A DNA stretch of 64,000 nucleotides. It comes from a gamma proteobacterium HTCC2207 (lineage in GTDB: Bacteria > Pseudomonadota > Gammaproteobacteria > Pseudomonadales > Porticoccaceae). The first letter of the stretch is position 1. The number at the start of each line of letters is the position of its first letter. A model generated the notes under the pieces. That model saw nothing but the letters and a program-made list of their open reading frames with translations. It did not search any database and was not told where the DNA came from. Positions 46,236 through 55,952 of this stretch are shown piece after piece. The stretch is taken from assembly GCA_905182265.1 (NCBI GenBank), contig CAJJAO010000006.1, positions 151,550 through 215,549 on the forward strand, in the 5' to 3' direction. The position numbers and the translations under genes are program-made.

Positions 46236-46721
46236 TTAGTGGTTGTGCCCACCAGGACCATGCACATGGCCATGCTCTAATTCTTCGGCACTGGCATCGC
46301 GCACATCTTCGATGGTTACATCAAAGTGCAGGTTCTTACCGGCCAATGGATGGTTGCCATCGACAGTCACTATCTCATCAGTAACCGCGACTACAGTAAC
46401 AGGCACTGTGCCGCCTTCACCGGTTTGAGCTTCAAATTGCATGCCCACTTCAATTTCATCAACACCCTGAAATGACGCGCGGGGCACCTCTTGAATTAAC
46501 TCTTTTTGAATCTCACCGTAGCCTTCTGCTGCGGTGACATCGACGACCATAGCATCGCCAACAGACTTGCCTTCAAGGGCACTTTCAAGGCCCGGGATAA
46601 TATTGCCCGCACCATGCAAATAAGCTAAAGGCTCTTTACCCGCTGAACTGTCCAGCTGCTGACCGTCATCATCAGTTAATGTGTAATGAAAGCTCACAGC
46701 GCTATTTTCTTTAATAGTCAT
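46236..46721 (-). CDS. slyD: FKBP-type peptidyl-prolyl isomerase, SlyD-like
   Basis: FHYTLTDDDGQQLDSS, PLAYLHGAGNIIPGLESALEG, DGNHPLAGKNLHFDV, short His-rich tail. Confidence 0.92.
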   Translation of the reverse strand: MTIKENSAVSFHYTLTDDDGQQLDSSAGKEPLAYLHGAGNIIPGLESALEGKSVGDAMVVDVTAAEGYGEIQKELIQEVPRASFQGVDEIEVGMQFEAQTGEGGTVPVTVVAVTDEIVTVDGNHPLAGKNLHFDVTIEDVRDASAEELEHGHVHGPGGHNH

Positions 46722-46815
46722 ACTTAATATTCCAAAAGGTGGCAAAACCGCCATTATGCTTTAACAATTAAAAAATATCGAATCCACAAACAAAAGATGC
46801 GTCAAACGAACGGTT

Positions 46816-46833
46816 CTGTCATATTTATGTCAT
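46816..46833 (+). promoter_or_regulatory. Pho box upstream of phoB
   Basis: CTGTCATATTTATGTCAT. Confidence 0.82.
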
Positions 46834-46863
46834 ATGGCCGTCATTTAATGGAAATCCGTATTG

Positions 46864-47586
46864 ATGAGCGAAAAGAACAATATTATGCCCAAACACACAA
46901 TCTTGCTGGTCGACGATGAAGCGGCGATCCGCGATATGCTGAGTCTTGCCCTAGAGGCTGCCGACTACAATGTGTTGGTGGCCGAGAATGCTCAGCAGGC
47001 CCACGCCACCATCATAGACCGGCACCCAGATTTGGTATTACTAGACTGGATGATGCCAGGCACCACCGGCCTAGAGCTTCTGCGCAGGTTAAAGCGAGAC
47101 GAGTTAACCGCAAAAATTCCAGTGATTATGCTGACCGCTAAAACAGAGGAAGACAGTAAAATATCTGGTTTGGATGCAGGTGCCGACGATTACATAAGCA
47201 AACCGTTTTCCCCCAGAGAGCTTATGTCTCGAGTAAAAGCGGTGCTGCGACGTATTGGTCGGGACGAGTTAAAAGAGCCTATTACGGTGGGTGAACTTAT
47301 ATTTGACCCAATCGGGCACAGAGTTAGTATTGCCAATGAGCCTATCAATCTCGGCCCCACAGAGTATCGGCTACTGCAGTTTTTCCTCACTCACCAAGAG
47401 AGGGTCTACTCCAGAGACCAGATTCTCGACTATGTCTGGGGTGGCAATGTCTATCTTGACGAGCGCACGGTCGATGTTCATATTCGCCGTTTGCGCAAAG
47501 CAATTTCAGTTGCAGGCCATGAAAACTATGTGCAGACTGTGCGCGGAGCAGGCTACCGCTTCTCCACTCAACTAAAAAATGCTTAG
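46864..47586 (+). CDS. phoB: Phosphate regulon response regulator PhoB
   Basis: ILLVDDEAAIRDML, LLDWMMPGTTGLELLRRL, winged-helix VDVHIRRLRKAI. Confidence 0.96.
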   Translation: MSEKNNIMPKHTILLVDDEAAIRDMLSLALEAADYNVLVAENAQQAHATIIDRHPDLVLLDWMMPGTTGLELLRRLKRDELTAKIPVIMLTAKTEEDSKISGLDAGADDYISKPFSPRELMSRVKAVLRRIGRDELKEPITVGELIFDPIGHRVSIANEPINLGPTEYRLLQFFLTHQERVYSRDQILDYVWGGNVYLDERTVDVHIRRLRKAISVAGHENYVQTVRGAGYRFSTQLKNA

Positions 47587-47603
47587 AAAAAGGTACAGAT
47601 CTA

Positions 47604-48875
47604 TTGCGACCAGGAATGCATACAGAGATATGGCGTATAGTTCTGGTCGGGCTATTCACCGTATTTTTTGGTTGGAGCCTCGGCTATCCCCTTGAGATAG
47701 TCCTCATTGGCGCCGGCTGTTATCTCATTTGGACCTTCCGCATCATCGGCCTATTATTTAACTGGATCGACAAAGGTATGCGTGGCATTCCTCCTGACGC
47801 CGACGGTGTCTGGGGAGAAATTAGCGACACCCTTAATCGCCAGCGCCGCCGCCATCGCCGCGGCCAAGAAAAAATGCGCCGCACAATTAATCGTGTCACT
47901 CGACTAACAGAAGCTTTGGACCAGGGCATCCTAGTCTTGCGCAGCGATCTGACCCTCGACTGGTGGAACAGCGCGGCAAAAAACCTCGTGGGTTTGCGTT
48001 CATCCGACAGAGGCAGCGCGATTATGAATCTTATCCGTGACCCGCTATTTGTCGACTATATGCACAAAAAGGAATTTGTCGGCACTATAGAGCTACCCTC
48101 CATTATTCAGGAGGGCAGGTTACTGGAGTTTTCGGCCTCCTCTTTTGGCGATGACGAGATTGTCTTAGTTATCGCAGACATTACCCGCCTTAATAATCTT
48201 GAGACTGTGCGCAAAGAGTTTGTCGGTAATATCTCTCATGAATTACGCACACCCCTGACTGTCATAAAGGGCTATATCGAGACTTTAGGCGATAGCCCAA
48301 ATAATACTCCGAGCGTGGACAAAGCTTTTGAACAGATGGCGACCCAGGTTAACCGTATGCAACTGCTGGCCGATGATCTAATTCTGCTATCGCAGTTTGA
48401 GGCAGACGGACAGACGACTAACAGAAATCCGATAAACCTTAATAATCTGCTATGCGAGATTATTGTAGAGGCAGAGCAATTAAGCAGTGGTAAACACAGC
48501 CTGCATTTAAACTGCCCCGACAGTCTTAGTATCACCAGTGAAATGAGCGCAGTACGCAGTGCTCTGGGTAACATTGTATTCAACGCCGTGCGCCATAACT
48601 CCCAGGGTGCCACGATTCGCATCAGCGTCGTTGAGTCTGCAGAGACTGTTTCAGTTGCCATAGCCGATGATGGGGTGGGTATAGATCCCCTAGAAATCCC
48701 CCGACTTACCGAGCGCTTTTATCGGGGTGATAGCAGCAGAAATTCAACCACTGGCGGCAGTGGATTGGGTTTGGCCATCGCCAAACATGCAATGACCCGC
48801 TGTGAGGGTAGCTTGCAGATCAATAGCAGCTTGGGAGAAGGCTCAGAATTTACTTGCCGTTTTCCGGTGCTTTAA
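47604..48875 (+). CDS. phoR: Phosphate regulon sensor histidine kinase PhoR
   Basis: PAS, FVGNISHELRTPLTVIKGYIETL, GGSGLGLAIAKHAM. Confidence 0.96.
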   Translation: MRPGMHTEIWRIVLVGLFTVFFGWSLGYPLEIVLIGAGCYLIWTFRIIGLLFNWIDKGMRGIPPDADGVWGEISDTLNRQRRRHRRGQEKMRRTINRVTRLTEALDQGILVLRSDLTLDWWNSAAKNLVGLRSSDRGSAIMNLIRDPLFVDYMHKKEFVGTIELPSIIQEGRLLEFSASSFGDDEIVLVIADITRLNNLETVRKEFVGNISHELRTPLTVIKGYIETLGDSPNNTPSVDKAFEQMATQVNRMQLLADDLILLSQFEADGQTTNRNPINLNNLLCEIIVEAEQLSSGKHSLHLNCPDSLSITSEMSAVRSALGNIVFNAVRHNSQGATIRISVVESAETVSVAIADDGVGIDPLEIPRLTERFYRGDSSRNSTTGGSGLGLAIAKHAMTRCEGSLQINSSLGEGSEFTCRFPVL

Positions 48876-48887
48876 TGCTGCACAAAA

Positions 48888-48911
48888 AAAAGAGCACCGA
48901 AGCGCTCTTTT
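48888..48911. terminator. Bidirectional terminator between phoR and porin
   Basis: AAAAGAGC-ACCGAAGC-GCTCTTTT. Confidence 0.8.
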
Positions 48912-48982
48912 GATCCCAGCCTATCGGGCTAGACGATAAATGATAGTAAGTAGCAGGAAGTGCCAAAGGGCAGAGCCTAATC

Positions 48983-49990
48983 CTAGAACTTATGTTCCAA
49001 GCCAACGCCAAAGGCACTGTCTTCACTATCGCCAGAGCCGACTTCAGAGTCAGTGTTGTCCGTATAAAACACATAGGTTTTAGTGTTTTTACCTAGCTTG
49101 TAGTCCGCACCCATAGAAAATGTCTCTTCTTCATCACCATCTACATCATCTTCAATAGAGCCGTATTGGATTTTCAATGTGGTCTTATCAATCTTATAGG
49201 CGGCGCTAACAAAATAACCAGACTCATCCTTGGTACCAAGGTTATCTTCATTCTGTTGATACATAAGACCGAGTTTCAAAGCATCGATTTTGTACTGAGT
49301 AACAATGCGCAGCAGATCCTGGTTATCTAAATCTTGGTCTCCGGCAACAGCAATATACAGGTCGTCGTTACTGTAGCTCACCGAGTAAGACAGGCTATCG
49401 GTGAGGCCGGTGTCATCTATGCCGTCGCCATCGACGTCTTTGCCTTCCGCAGGAACCATGGCAACCGTGCTTGAGAAACCATCAACAGTAGGTGAGGTGT
49501 AAGCGACAATATTAGAAACACGGTTTTCACCTTCAAAGGTATTTTTGATGTCCCCTTCAAGGTCATTAAATAAATCGATTTTTTTCTGGGCTAGTTTAGT
49601 GGGGCTATCATGCTTACCTGCCCAAAGAGTGCCAAAGCTGCCTTTGATGCCGCCCATGATATTGCGCTGCTTAAAGGTCTGACCTTTGCAGTCACCGTCG
49701 TCAACACAGATTTCGAATTCTGCTTGATAGATAACCTGCAGGCCATCGGCAATCTCAGTTTTACCCTTAACACCCAGTCGCGATGCGTTGCTGTTCAGGT
49801 CCCATGTGTCTGTTGAGCCGTTGTCAGCATTAACAACAGAGACATTAACCTTGCCGTAAAAAGTATTGTCTGTGCTGCTCTTAATTGCGCTGCTCTTATT
49901 TACCCTGCTTTCAATAGCGCCTTCGGCAAAGCTATAAGAGGCAGTGCCCACAGTGGCTGCGATAGCCGCTGAAAGTATTAGTTTGTTCAT
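48983..49990 (-). CDS. Gram-negative type porin
   Basis: Signal peptide, FYGKVNVSV, NASRLGVKGKTEIADGLQVIYQAEFE, terminal GLEHKF. Confidence 0.93.
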   Translation of the reverse strand: MNKLILSAAIAATVGTASYSFAEGAIESRVNKSSAIKSSTDNTFYGKVNVSVVNADNGSTDTWDLNSNASRLGVKGKTEIADGLQVIYQAEFEICVDDGDCKGQTFKQRNIMGGIKGSFGTLWAGKHDSPTKLAQKKIDLFNDLEGDIKNTFEGENRVSNIVAYTSPTVDGFSSTVAMVPAEGKDVDGDGIDDTGLTDSLSYSVSYSNDDLYIAVAGDQDLDNQDLLRIVTQYKIDALKLGLMYQQNEDNLGTKDESGYFVSAAYKIDKTTLKIQYGSIEDDVDGDEEETFSMGADYKLGKNTKTYVFYTDNTDSEVGSGDSEDSAFGVGLEHKF

Positions 49991-50080
49991 ATTCCGTCCT
50001 CAAAAATTTAGTCCGTTGGGCTGAGGCCCAGCTGCAGTTGCCATAATTTGTCAGCAACGGCGCAAATATAGGTGGGGAAT

Positions 50081-50098
50081 GTGACATTCTTATGACAG
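50081..50098 (-). promoter_or_regulatory. Pho box upstream of the porin gene
   Basis: Reverse complement of gtgacattcttatgacag = CTGTCATAAGAATGTCAC. Confidence 0.78.
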
Positions 50099-50160
50099 AT
50101 ATGGGGGTAAAAATAGGACCGGCAGATTTTTTTAATCTGTTTTATTCAAACCCTTTCTAT

Positions 50161-50178
50161 CTGTCATATTTGTGTCAC
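50161..50178 (+). promoter_or_regulatory. Pho box upstream of pstS
   Basis: CTGTCATATTTGTGTCAC. Confidence 0.85.
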
Positions 50179-50257
50179 ATAACCCTAATACAGTGGTCTC
50201 GTACTAAAAACACGTTCAATTACTGCCGCACCAATGTGGCCAATGTAAGAGGTTTTT

Positions 50258-51313
50258 ATGAAGCAACGTACTATCTTTGCAGCCATTGTAATGACTATGG
50301 CCTCAATCACAGCAACCACCTCTATGGCTCGCGAGTCTATAGAAGTAGTAGGTTCCTCCACTGTATATCCTTTTTCAACCGTTGTTGCTGAGCGTTACGG
50401 TCGCGCCAGCGGCAAGGCAACACCCAAAATTGAGTCAACAGGTTCCGGCGGTGGCATGAAGCTGTTTTGCTCTGGTGTTGGCACTAACTACCCAGATATT
50501 ACCAATTCATCACGCCGCATCAAAAGCTCCGAATTCAAAAAGTGTCAGGCCAATGGCGTTACTGATGTCATTGAAGTGCAAATTGGTTATGACGGCATTG
50601 TAATCGCTAATTCTGTCACTGCACCAGTGATGGAGCTGAGCCGCAAAGATTTGTTTTTAGCTCTAGCCGCCAAGGTGCCCGGTGTTCTGGAAGGTGAGTT
50701 AATTGAAAACCCTTACACAACATGGCAGCAGGTTAACCCAGCACTGCCAGACACCGCAATCGAAGTGCTTGGCCCCCCGCCAACATCTGGCACGCGAGAT
50801 GCCTTTGCTGAGCTGGGTTTAGAAGGCGGCTGCAAGCAAATCCCATGGATCAAAGCCATGAAGAAGACAGACAAAAATGCCTACAAAGATATCTGCCACA
50901 CCATCCGTGAAGATGGCCGCTATATAGAAGCGGGTGAAAACGATAACCTGATCGTGCAAAAGCTACAGGCCAACCCTGCGGCACTAGGAGTGTTTGGTTT
51001 TAGCTTCCTCGACCAGAATGCCGATAAAGTACAGGGTACTAATATTGAGTCTGTCCCCCCAACCTTTGACTCGATCGCCGATAAGTCTTACCCGATTTCT
51101 CGGCCACTGTTCTTTTATGTTAAGAAAGCCCATGTTGGCGTAGTGCCAGGTATCGAGGGTTATCTCAGAGAGTTCACCAGTGAGAGAGCCTGGGGCGAAG
51201 ATGGTTACCTTGCCGAAAAAGGCATGATTCCATTACCTATAGACGAGCGCAGAGTCATGGGCAAAAATACTCGGGCTCTAACGCCAATGACTGGCAGCGA
51301 AGCATTGCATTAA
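50258..51313 (+). CDS. pstS: Phosphate ABC transporter substrate-binding protein
   Basis: Signal peptide, VVGSSTVYPFSTVVAERYG, ESTGSGGGMKLFC, SGTRDAFAELG. Confidence 0.95.
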   Translation: MKQRTIFAAIVMTMASITATTSMARESIEVVGSSTVYPFSTVVAERYGRASGKATPKIESTGSGGGMKLFCSGVGTNYPDITNSSRRIKSSEFKKCQANGVTDVIEVQIGYDGIVIANSVTAPVMELSRKDLFLALAAKVPGVLEGELIENPYTTWQQVNPALPDTAIEVLGPPPTSGTRDAFAELGLEGGCKQIPWIKAMKKTDKNAYKDICHTIREDGRYIEAGENDNLIVQKLQANPAALGVFGFSFLDQNADKVQGTNIESVPPTFDSIADKSYPISRPLFFYVKKAHVGVVPGIEGYLREFTSERAWGEDGYLAEKGMIPLPIDERRVMGKNTRALTPMTGSEALH

Positions 51314-51388
51314 TGAGAGTACTTTGCCAAAGTCATGCCCAGCTTAAACAGCTGGGCTTATCTATTTCTGAAGGGTTCTACTAGCTCT

Positions 51389-52777
51389 ATGCAAGCGACT
51401 AATCTTCTTATTTTGCTCCTCGGTTTCGGCGTGCTTGCGTTTTATTTGGGCCGTGGACGGTCATTGGCCATTGCCGCCCCCCTCGGTGGCATCCGCAAAT
51501 TGCATTCATTGCCTTCTTATTACGGTATGCATGCCGCCCTTTGGTGTGCGCTGCCATCTCTGTTTCTGCTGGGACTCTGGTTAATGTTTGATGAGTCGGT
51601 GATCAACAGTTTAGTGATAGGCTCCGTCGCCGCCGATATAGCGCCCATAGACACAGCCACTTATAACCTACTGCTCAACAAAGTAGCCAATCTTGCCGAC
51701 GGTATATTGCCGCGCAAAGGGCAGACTGAATCGATACTTGCGGCATCTGACCATATGCAGTCTCTGCGTGTAATATCGAGCTGGTCCCTAACGGCACTGT
51801 TATTAGCTCTCTCTACAGCAGGCTTGTTTTGGGGCTGGAGCAAAACCGCCTCAGACTTTCGCGCTCGCCCAGCTGTCGAAAAAGTCATGCAGAACCTGCT
51901 GCTGGCCTGCGCCTGTCTAGCCATCTTTACAACTTTGGGTATTGTTCTGTCGGTTCTGTTTGAAAGTATCCAGTTCTTTAGGTCTGTGCCTATTTACGAC
52001 TTTGTTTTTGGTTTGGAATGGAGCCCCCAAACAGCTATTCGCGAAGATCAGGTAGGCTCGTCGGGCAGCTTCGGTGCTGTGCCACTTTTTGTAGGCACCT
52101 TATTAGTATCGGCGGTTGCCATGGTGGTTGCTGTGCCGGTTGGCCTAATGTCGGCTATCTATCTCGCCGAGTACGCCAGTAAAAATGTCCGCAACTATGC
52201 CAAGCCCGCCCTCGAAGTGTTGGCTGGTATTCCTACTGTTGTCTATGGCTTTTTTGCAGCCTTAACCGTTGCGCCATTTTTGCGAGATTTGGGTAGCAGC
52301 TTTGGGTTAACCGTTTCGTCCGAGAGCGCCCTAGCCGCTGGTGGCGTCATGGGCATTATGATTATTCCGTTTATCTCCTCCCTCGCCGACGACGTGATCA
52401 CTGCCGTCCCCCAGTCTATGCGCGACGGATCTTTGGCCATGGGCGCGACCAAGTCAGAGACAGTGCGCCGTGTAGTTATTCCGGCAGCTCTGCCAGGCAT
52501 AGTCGGCGGCATTATGCTCGCGGTGTCCCGGGCTATTGGTGAAACAATGATTGTGGTGATGGCAGCAGGCATGGCCGCAAAGCTTACCGCCAACCCATTA
52601 GAGTCGGTTACCACGGTTACCGTACAGATCGTCACCTTACTTACAGGCGACCAAGAATTTGATAGCCCGAAAACCCTAGCAGCCTTTGCTCTAGGCCTAA
52701 TGCTATTTACGGTTACCCTGTTACTGAATATCTTTGCCCTGCATATCGTCAAGAAATATCGAGAACAGTATGAGTAA
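51389..52777 (+). CDS. pstC: Phosphate ABC transporter permease PstC
   Basis: Long N-terminal region plus permease domain GIPTVVYGFFAALTVAP, AMGATKSETVRRVVIPAALPGI. Confidence 0.94.
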   Translation: MQATNLLILLLGFGVLAFYLGRGRSLAIAAPLGGIRKLHSLPSYYGMHAALWCALPSLFLLGLWLMFDESVINSLVIGSVAADIAPIDTATYNLLLNKVANLADGILPRKGQTESILAASDHMQSLRVISSWSLTALLLALSTAGLFWGWSKTASDFRARPAVEKVMQNLLLACACLAIFTTLGIVLSVLFESIQFFRSVPIYDFVFGLEWSPQTAIREDQVGSSGSFGAVPLFVGTLLVSAVAMVVAVPVGLMSAIYLAEYASKNVRNYAKPALEVLAGIPTVVYGFFAALTVAPFLRDLGSSFGLTVSSESALAAGGVMGIMIIPFISSLADDVITAVPQSMRDGSLAMGATKSETVRRVVIPAALPGIVGGIMLAVSRAIGETMIVVMAAGMAAKLTANPLESVTTVTVQIVTLLTGDQEFDSPKTLAAFALGLMLFTVTLLLNIFALHIVKKYREQYE

Positions 52778-54050
52778 GCCAGTGGACCATTTAAACAAGA
52801 TCAAACATTCACTCCGCCGCCGAAATCGCGCCGAGGCGAGATTCCGCTGGTACGGTCGCGTAGCTGTTTTTATTGGCTTAGCTGCCGTGGCTGTTCTGTT
52901 TGGCGACATTATCAGTAAAGGCCATGGTGCTTTTCAGGCCACCTATATCAACCTTAGCGTTGCCTATAACCAAGACCTGATTGGCGTTGATAACTTAACC
53001 GACCCCGACGAACTGGCCATGGGTAATTGGCAAGCCTTGCCAAAGGCGGCCCTGCGAGCGCAGTTTCCAGAGGTATCTGGACGCAGTGACAAGCGTAAGC
53101 TTAGTGGCTTATTAAGTAGTGGTGCTGGCTACGATTTAAAAGATCGCCTGTTAGCTAATCCATTACTATTGGGAGAGACAGAGTCGATTTGGTTACTTGC
53201 CGATGACGATATAGACACCTATTACAAGTCTTGGTTAGCCGGCGATGCCTATGCTGCGCGCTTAACCGACAAGCAAATTATTTGGATTGAACAGCTACAT
53301 CAGCAGGGGCAAATACGTTTGCAGCTAAACACCAACTTGTTTACTCGCGGTGATTCCCGAGAGCCAGAGCAGGCCGGTATTCGCGGTGCTGTTATGGGCT
53401 CGCTATTAACTCTGGTGCTTACGCTGATGTTGTCCTTCCCAATTGGAGTATCAGCCGCTATCTATCTCGAAGAGTTTGCGCCTAAAAATCGCTGGACCGA
53501 TTTTATTGAGGTTAATATCAATAATCTGGCGGCGGTGCCTTCTATTATTTTTGGTCTGCTTGGCCTAGCCATCTTCATTAACTTTTTTCATGTGCCAAGG
53601 TCTGTACCTATTGTTGGTGGCCTAGTGCTCACTCTCATGACCTTGCCGACTATTATTATTACCAGTCGAGCCGCTATTAAGTCAGTGCCGCCTTCTATTC
53701 GGCAAGCTGCTCTAGGTATGGGCGCCTCGAAGTATCAGACGGTCTTGCACCATGTGTTGCCCCTAGCTCTACCCGGCATGTTAACCGGCGCGATTATTGG
53801 CATGGCCCAGGCACTAGGTGAAACCGCACCTCTGCTAATGATCGGCATGGTGGCCTTTATTGTGGATATCCCCGGCAGCTTTACGGACCCAGCCACAGTG
53901 TTGCCCGTACAAATTTTTCTCTGGGCAGATAGCCCCGAGCGAGCCTTTATCGAGAAGACCTCAGCGGCCATTATGGTACTGCTAACCTTTTTGATTATCA
54001 TGAACACATCGGCCGTGTGGCTGCGAAAGCGTCTAGAGCGCCGTTGGTAG
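52770..54050 (+). CDS. pstA: Phosphate ABC transporter permease PstA
   Basis: Starts at ATG 52770 overlapping pstC; AVPSIIFGLLGLAIF, ALGMGASKYQTVLHHVLPLALPGM. Confidence 0.94.
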   Translation: MSKPVDHLNKIKHSLRRRNRAEARFRWYGRVAVFIGLAAVAVLFGDIISKGHGAFQATYINLSVAYNQDLIGVDNLTDPDELAMGNWQALPKAALRAQFPEVSGRSDKRKLSGLLSSGAGYDLKDRLLANPLLLGETESIWLLADDDIDTYYKSWLAGDAYAARLTDKQIIWIEQLHQQGQIRLQLNTNLFTRGDSREPEQAGIRGAVMGSLLTLVLTLMLSFPIGVSAAIYLEEFAPKNRWTDFIEVNINNLAAVPSIIFGLLGLAIFINFFHVPRSVPIVGGLVLTLMTLPTIIITSRAAIKSVPPSIRQAALGMGASKYQTVLHHVLPLALPGMLTGAIIGMAQALGETAPLLMIGMVAFIVDIPGSFTDPATVLPVQIFLWADSPERAFIEKTSAAIMVLLTFLIIMNTSAVWLRKRLERRW

Positions 54051-54063
54051 AAAGGAATAGATT

Positions 54064-55071
54064 ATGAGTCCAACAGATACAACCAAGCCTGCTAAGGTTG
54101 CCAAAAAAAGCCCTGCTCTTAAGACAAGCGCAGCGGCGCTTAACAAAGCTGCAGCGCCAAATAAAGCGGCAGCGCCCAAAAAAACAGCCGCGAGCAAAAA
54201 ACCAAAGGCTGCAGCAGCTAAAAAGCCCAGGGTTATGGCGGCACCCAAAATGTCTTCGAGCCAAAGCTTAGATGTAGATGATCACAAGGTCACGGTAGGC
54301 AAGAGCTTTAGCGACAATGCCAAAATGACCATGCGTAACATCAATGTTTTTTACGGCGACAAGCAGGCCATTTACGACGTTAATATCGATATTGCCAAAA
54401 ACGAAGTCATCGCCATGATCGGCCCGTCTGGCTGTGGAAAATCGACTTTTTTGCGTACCCTAAATCGCATGAACGACACGGTAGAAGGCTGTCGGGTAGA
54501 AGGCGAAATATGTATGGACGGCGAAGACCTTTATGCCCCAAAGCTCGACGTTGTAGAGCTACGCGCAAGGGTAGGTATGGTCTTCCAAAAGCCCAACCCG
54601 TTCCCTAAGTCGATCTACGAAAATGTGGCCTACGGCCCAAAGATTCATGGCCTAGCAGACACCAGAGTTGATCTGGATGAAATTGTTGAAAACAGTCTGC
54701 GCAAAGCCAGTTTATGGGAAGAGGTCAAAGAACGACTGCACCAGCCTGGCACTGGTTTGTCTGGTGGTCAGCAGCAGCGACTCTGTATAGCAAGAGCCAT
54801 TGCGGTTAGCCCCGAAGTGATTTTAATGGACGAGCCCTGTTCGGCACTGGACCCAATCGCCACGGCAAAAATAGAAGAGTTGATCGAAGAGCTGAGCCAG
54901 AACTTCACTATTGCCATTGTGACCCACAGCATGCAGCAGGCCGCTCGGGTTTCTCATCGCACCGCTTACTTCCATCTGGGTAAGTTGATCGAAGTGAACC
55001 CGACGGAGCAGGTATTTACTATGCCAGAGCACCAGCTAACAGAAGCCTATATTACCGGTCGATTTGGTTAG
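54064..55071 (+). CDS. pstB: Phosphate ABC transporter ATP-binding protein PstB with a ~75-aa Ala/Lys-rich N-terminal extension
   Basis: [52 protein letters not shown]; extension [34 protein letters not shown]. Confidence 0.96.
   Translation: MSPTDTTKPAKVAKKSPALKTSAAALNKAAAPNKAAAPKKTAASKKPKAAAAKKPRVMAAPKMSSSQSLDVDDHKVTVGKSFSDNAKMTMRNINVFYGDKQAIYDVNIDIAKNEVIAMIGPSGCGKSTFLRTLNRMNDTVEGCRVEGEICMDGEDLYAPKLDVVELRARVGMVFQKPNPFPKSIYENVAYGPKIHGLADTRVDLDEIVENSLRKASLWEEVKERLHQPGTGLSGGQQQRLCIARAIAVSPEVILMDEPCSALDPIATAKIEELIEELSQNFTIAIVTHSMQQAARVSHRTAYFHLGKLIEVNPTEQVFTMPEHQLTEAYITGRFG
54133..54204 (+). repeat. 4 x 18-bp in-frame tandem repeat in the PstB extension
   Basis: GCGGCGCTTAACAAAGCT GCAGCGCCAAATAAAGCG GCAGCGCCCAAAAAAACA GCCGCGAGCAAAAAACCA = [24 protein letters not shown]. 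Confidence 0.85.
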
Positions 55072-55104
55072 GCGCGTAATTTTATAAAAGCCTATAGCTT
55101 TAAA

Positions 55105-55159
55105 TTAAAAGCAGGTTAAAAGCAGATTAATAGTAAGTTAAAAGCAGGCTAAAGATAGC
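55105..55159. repeat. 5 x 11-bp tandem repeat between pstB and phoU
   Basis: TTAAAAGCAGG TTAAAAGCAGA TTAATAGTAAG TTAAAAGCAGG CTAAAGATAGC. Confidence 0.85.
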
Positions 55160-55175
55160 CTCAACGGAGAATAAC

Positions 55176-55859
55176 ATGGCAAAAATGTCATTTGAAAATC
55201 ACATCATGAAGCAGTTCGACGAAGAGCTAGAAGAGATTCGTACGCGACTGATGGAGATGGGCGGCAAGGTAGAGCAGCAGCTACAAAATGCTGTGCGAGC
55301 GCTTATTGAAGGCGACAGCAAACTGGCAGAAGAAGTGGTGAGCGAAGATCACCGTGTCGACGATATGGAAGTCGACATCGACGAAGCCTGCATTTTGATT
55401 ATTGCGCGACGCCAACCGGCAGCGAGTGACCTGCGACTAGTTATGATGGTGACCAAGGCCGTCAATGATTTAGAGCGCATCGGTGACGAGGCCAAAAAAA
55501 TTGCCAATCACGCAATCATTCTAGCCGAGCAGACCGGTTCTTCCACCGGCTACCCAGAAGTACGGCACATGGGCGCATCGGTTAACCGTATGCTAGCCAA
55601 TGCTCTAGATGCCTTTGCCCGCTTTGACGTTGAAGCCGCCATGAGCACAATCGACGAAGACAAGAAAATTGACCAGGACTACAAAACAGCCCTGCGTGAG
55701 TTAGCGACCTACATGATGGAAGATCCCCGCAGTATTAGCCGAGTGATTAATATTCTCTGGGTAATTCGCTCTCTCGAACGCATTGGCGACCATGCCAAAA
55801 ATCTCTGCGAGCAAATTGTCTTTGTCGTCAAAGGTAAGGATATTCGTCACCAAAAGTAA
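55176..55859 (+). CDS. phoU: Phosphate signaling complex protein PhoU
   Basis: FDEELEEIRTRLMEMGGKVEQQL, DLRLVMMVTKAVNDLERIGDEAKKIA, SLERIGDHAKNLCEQIVF. Confidence 0.96.
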   Translation: MAKMSFENHIMKQFDEELEEIRTRLMEMGGKVEQQLQNAVRALIEGDSKLAEEVVSEDHRVDDMEVDIDEACILIIARRQPAASDLRLVMMVTKAVNDLERIGDEAKKIANHAIILAEQTGSSTGYPEVRHMGASVNRMLANALDAFARFDVEAAMSTIDEDKKIDQDYKTALRELATYMMEDPRSISRVINILWVIRSLERIGDHAKNLCEQIVFVVKGKDIRHQK

Positions 55860-55952
55860 TATTGTAGGGCACGTTATTAAGAAGGCTTATCGCCCTTTTT
55901 GCCCAGCAGCTTAGCCGGCAATATTTAATAGAAATAAAAACAAGGTGACAGT

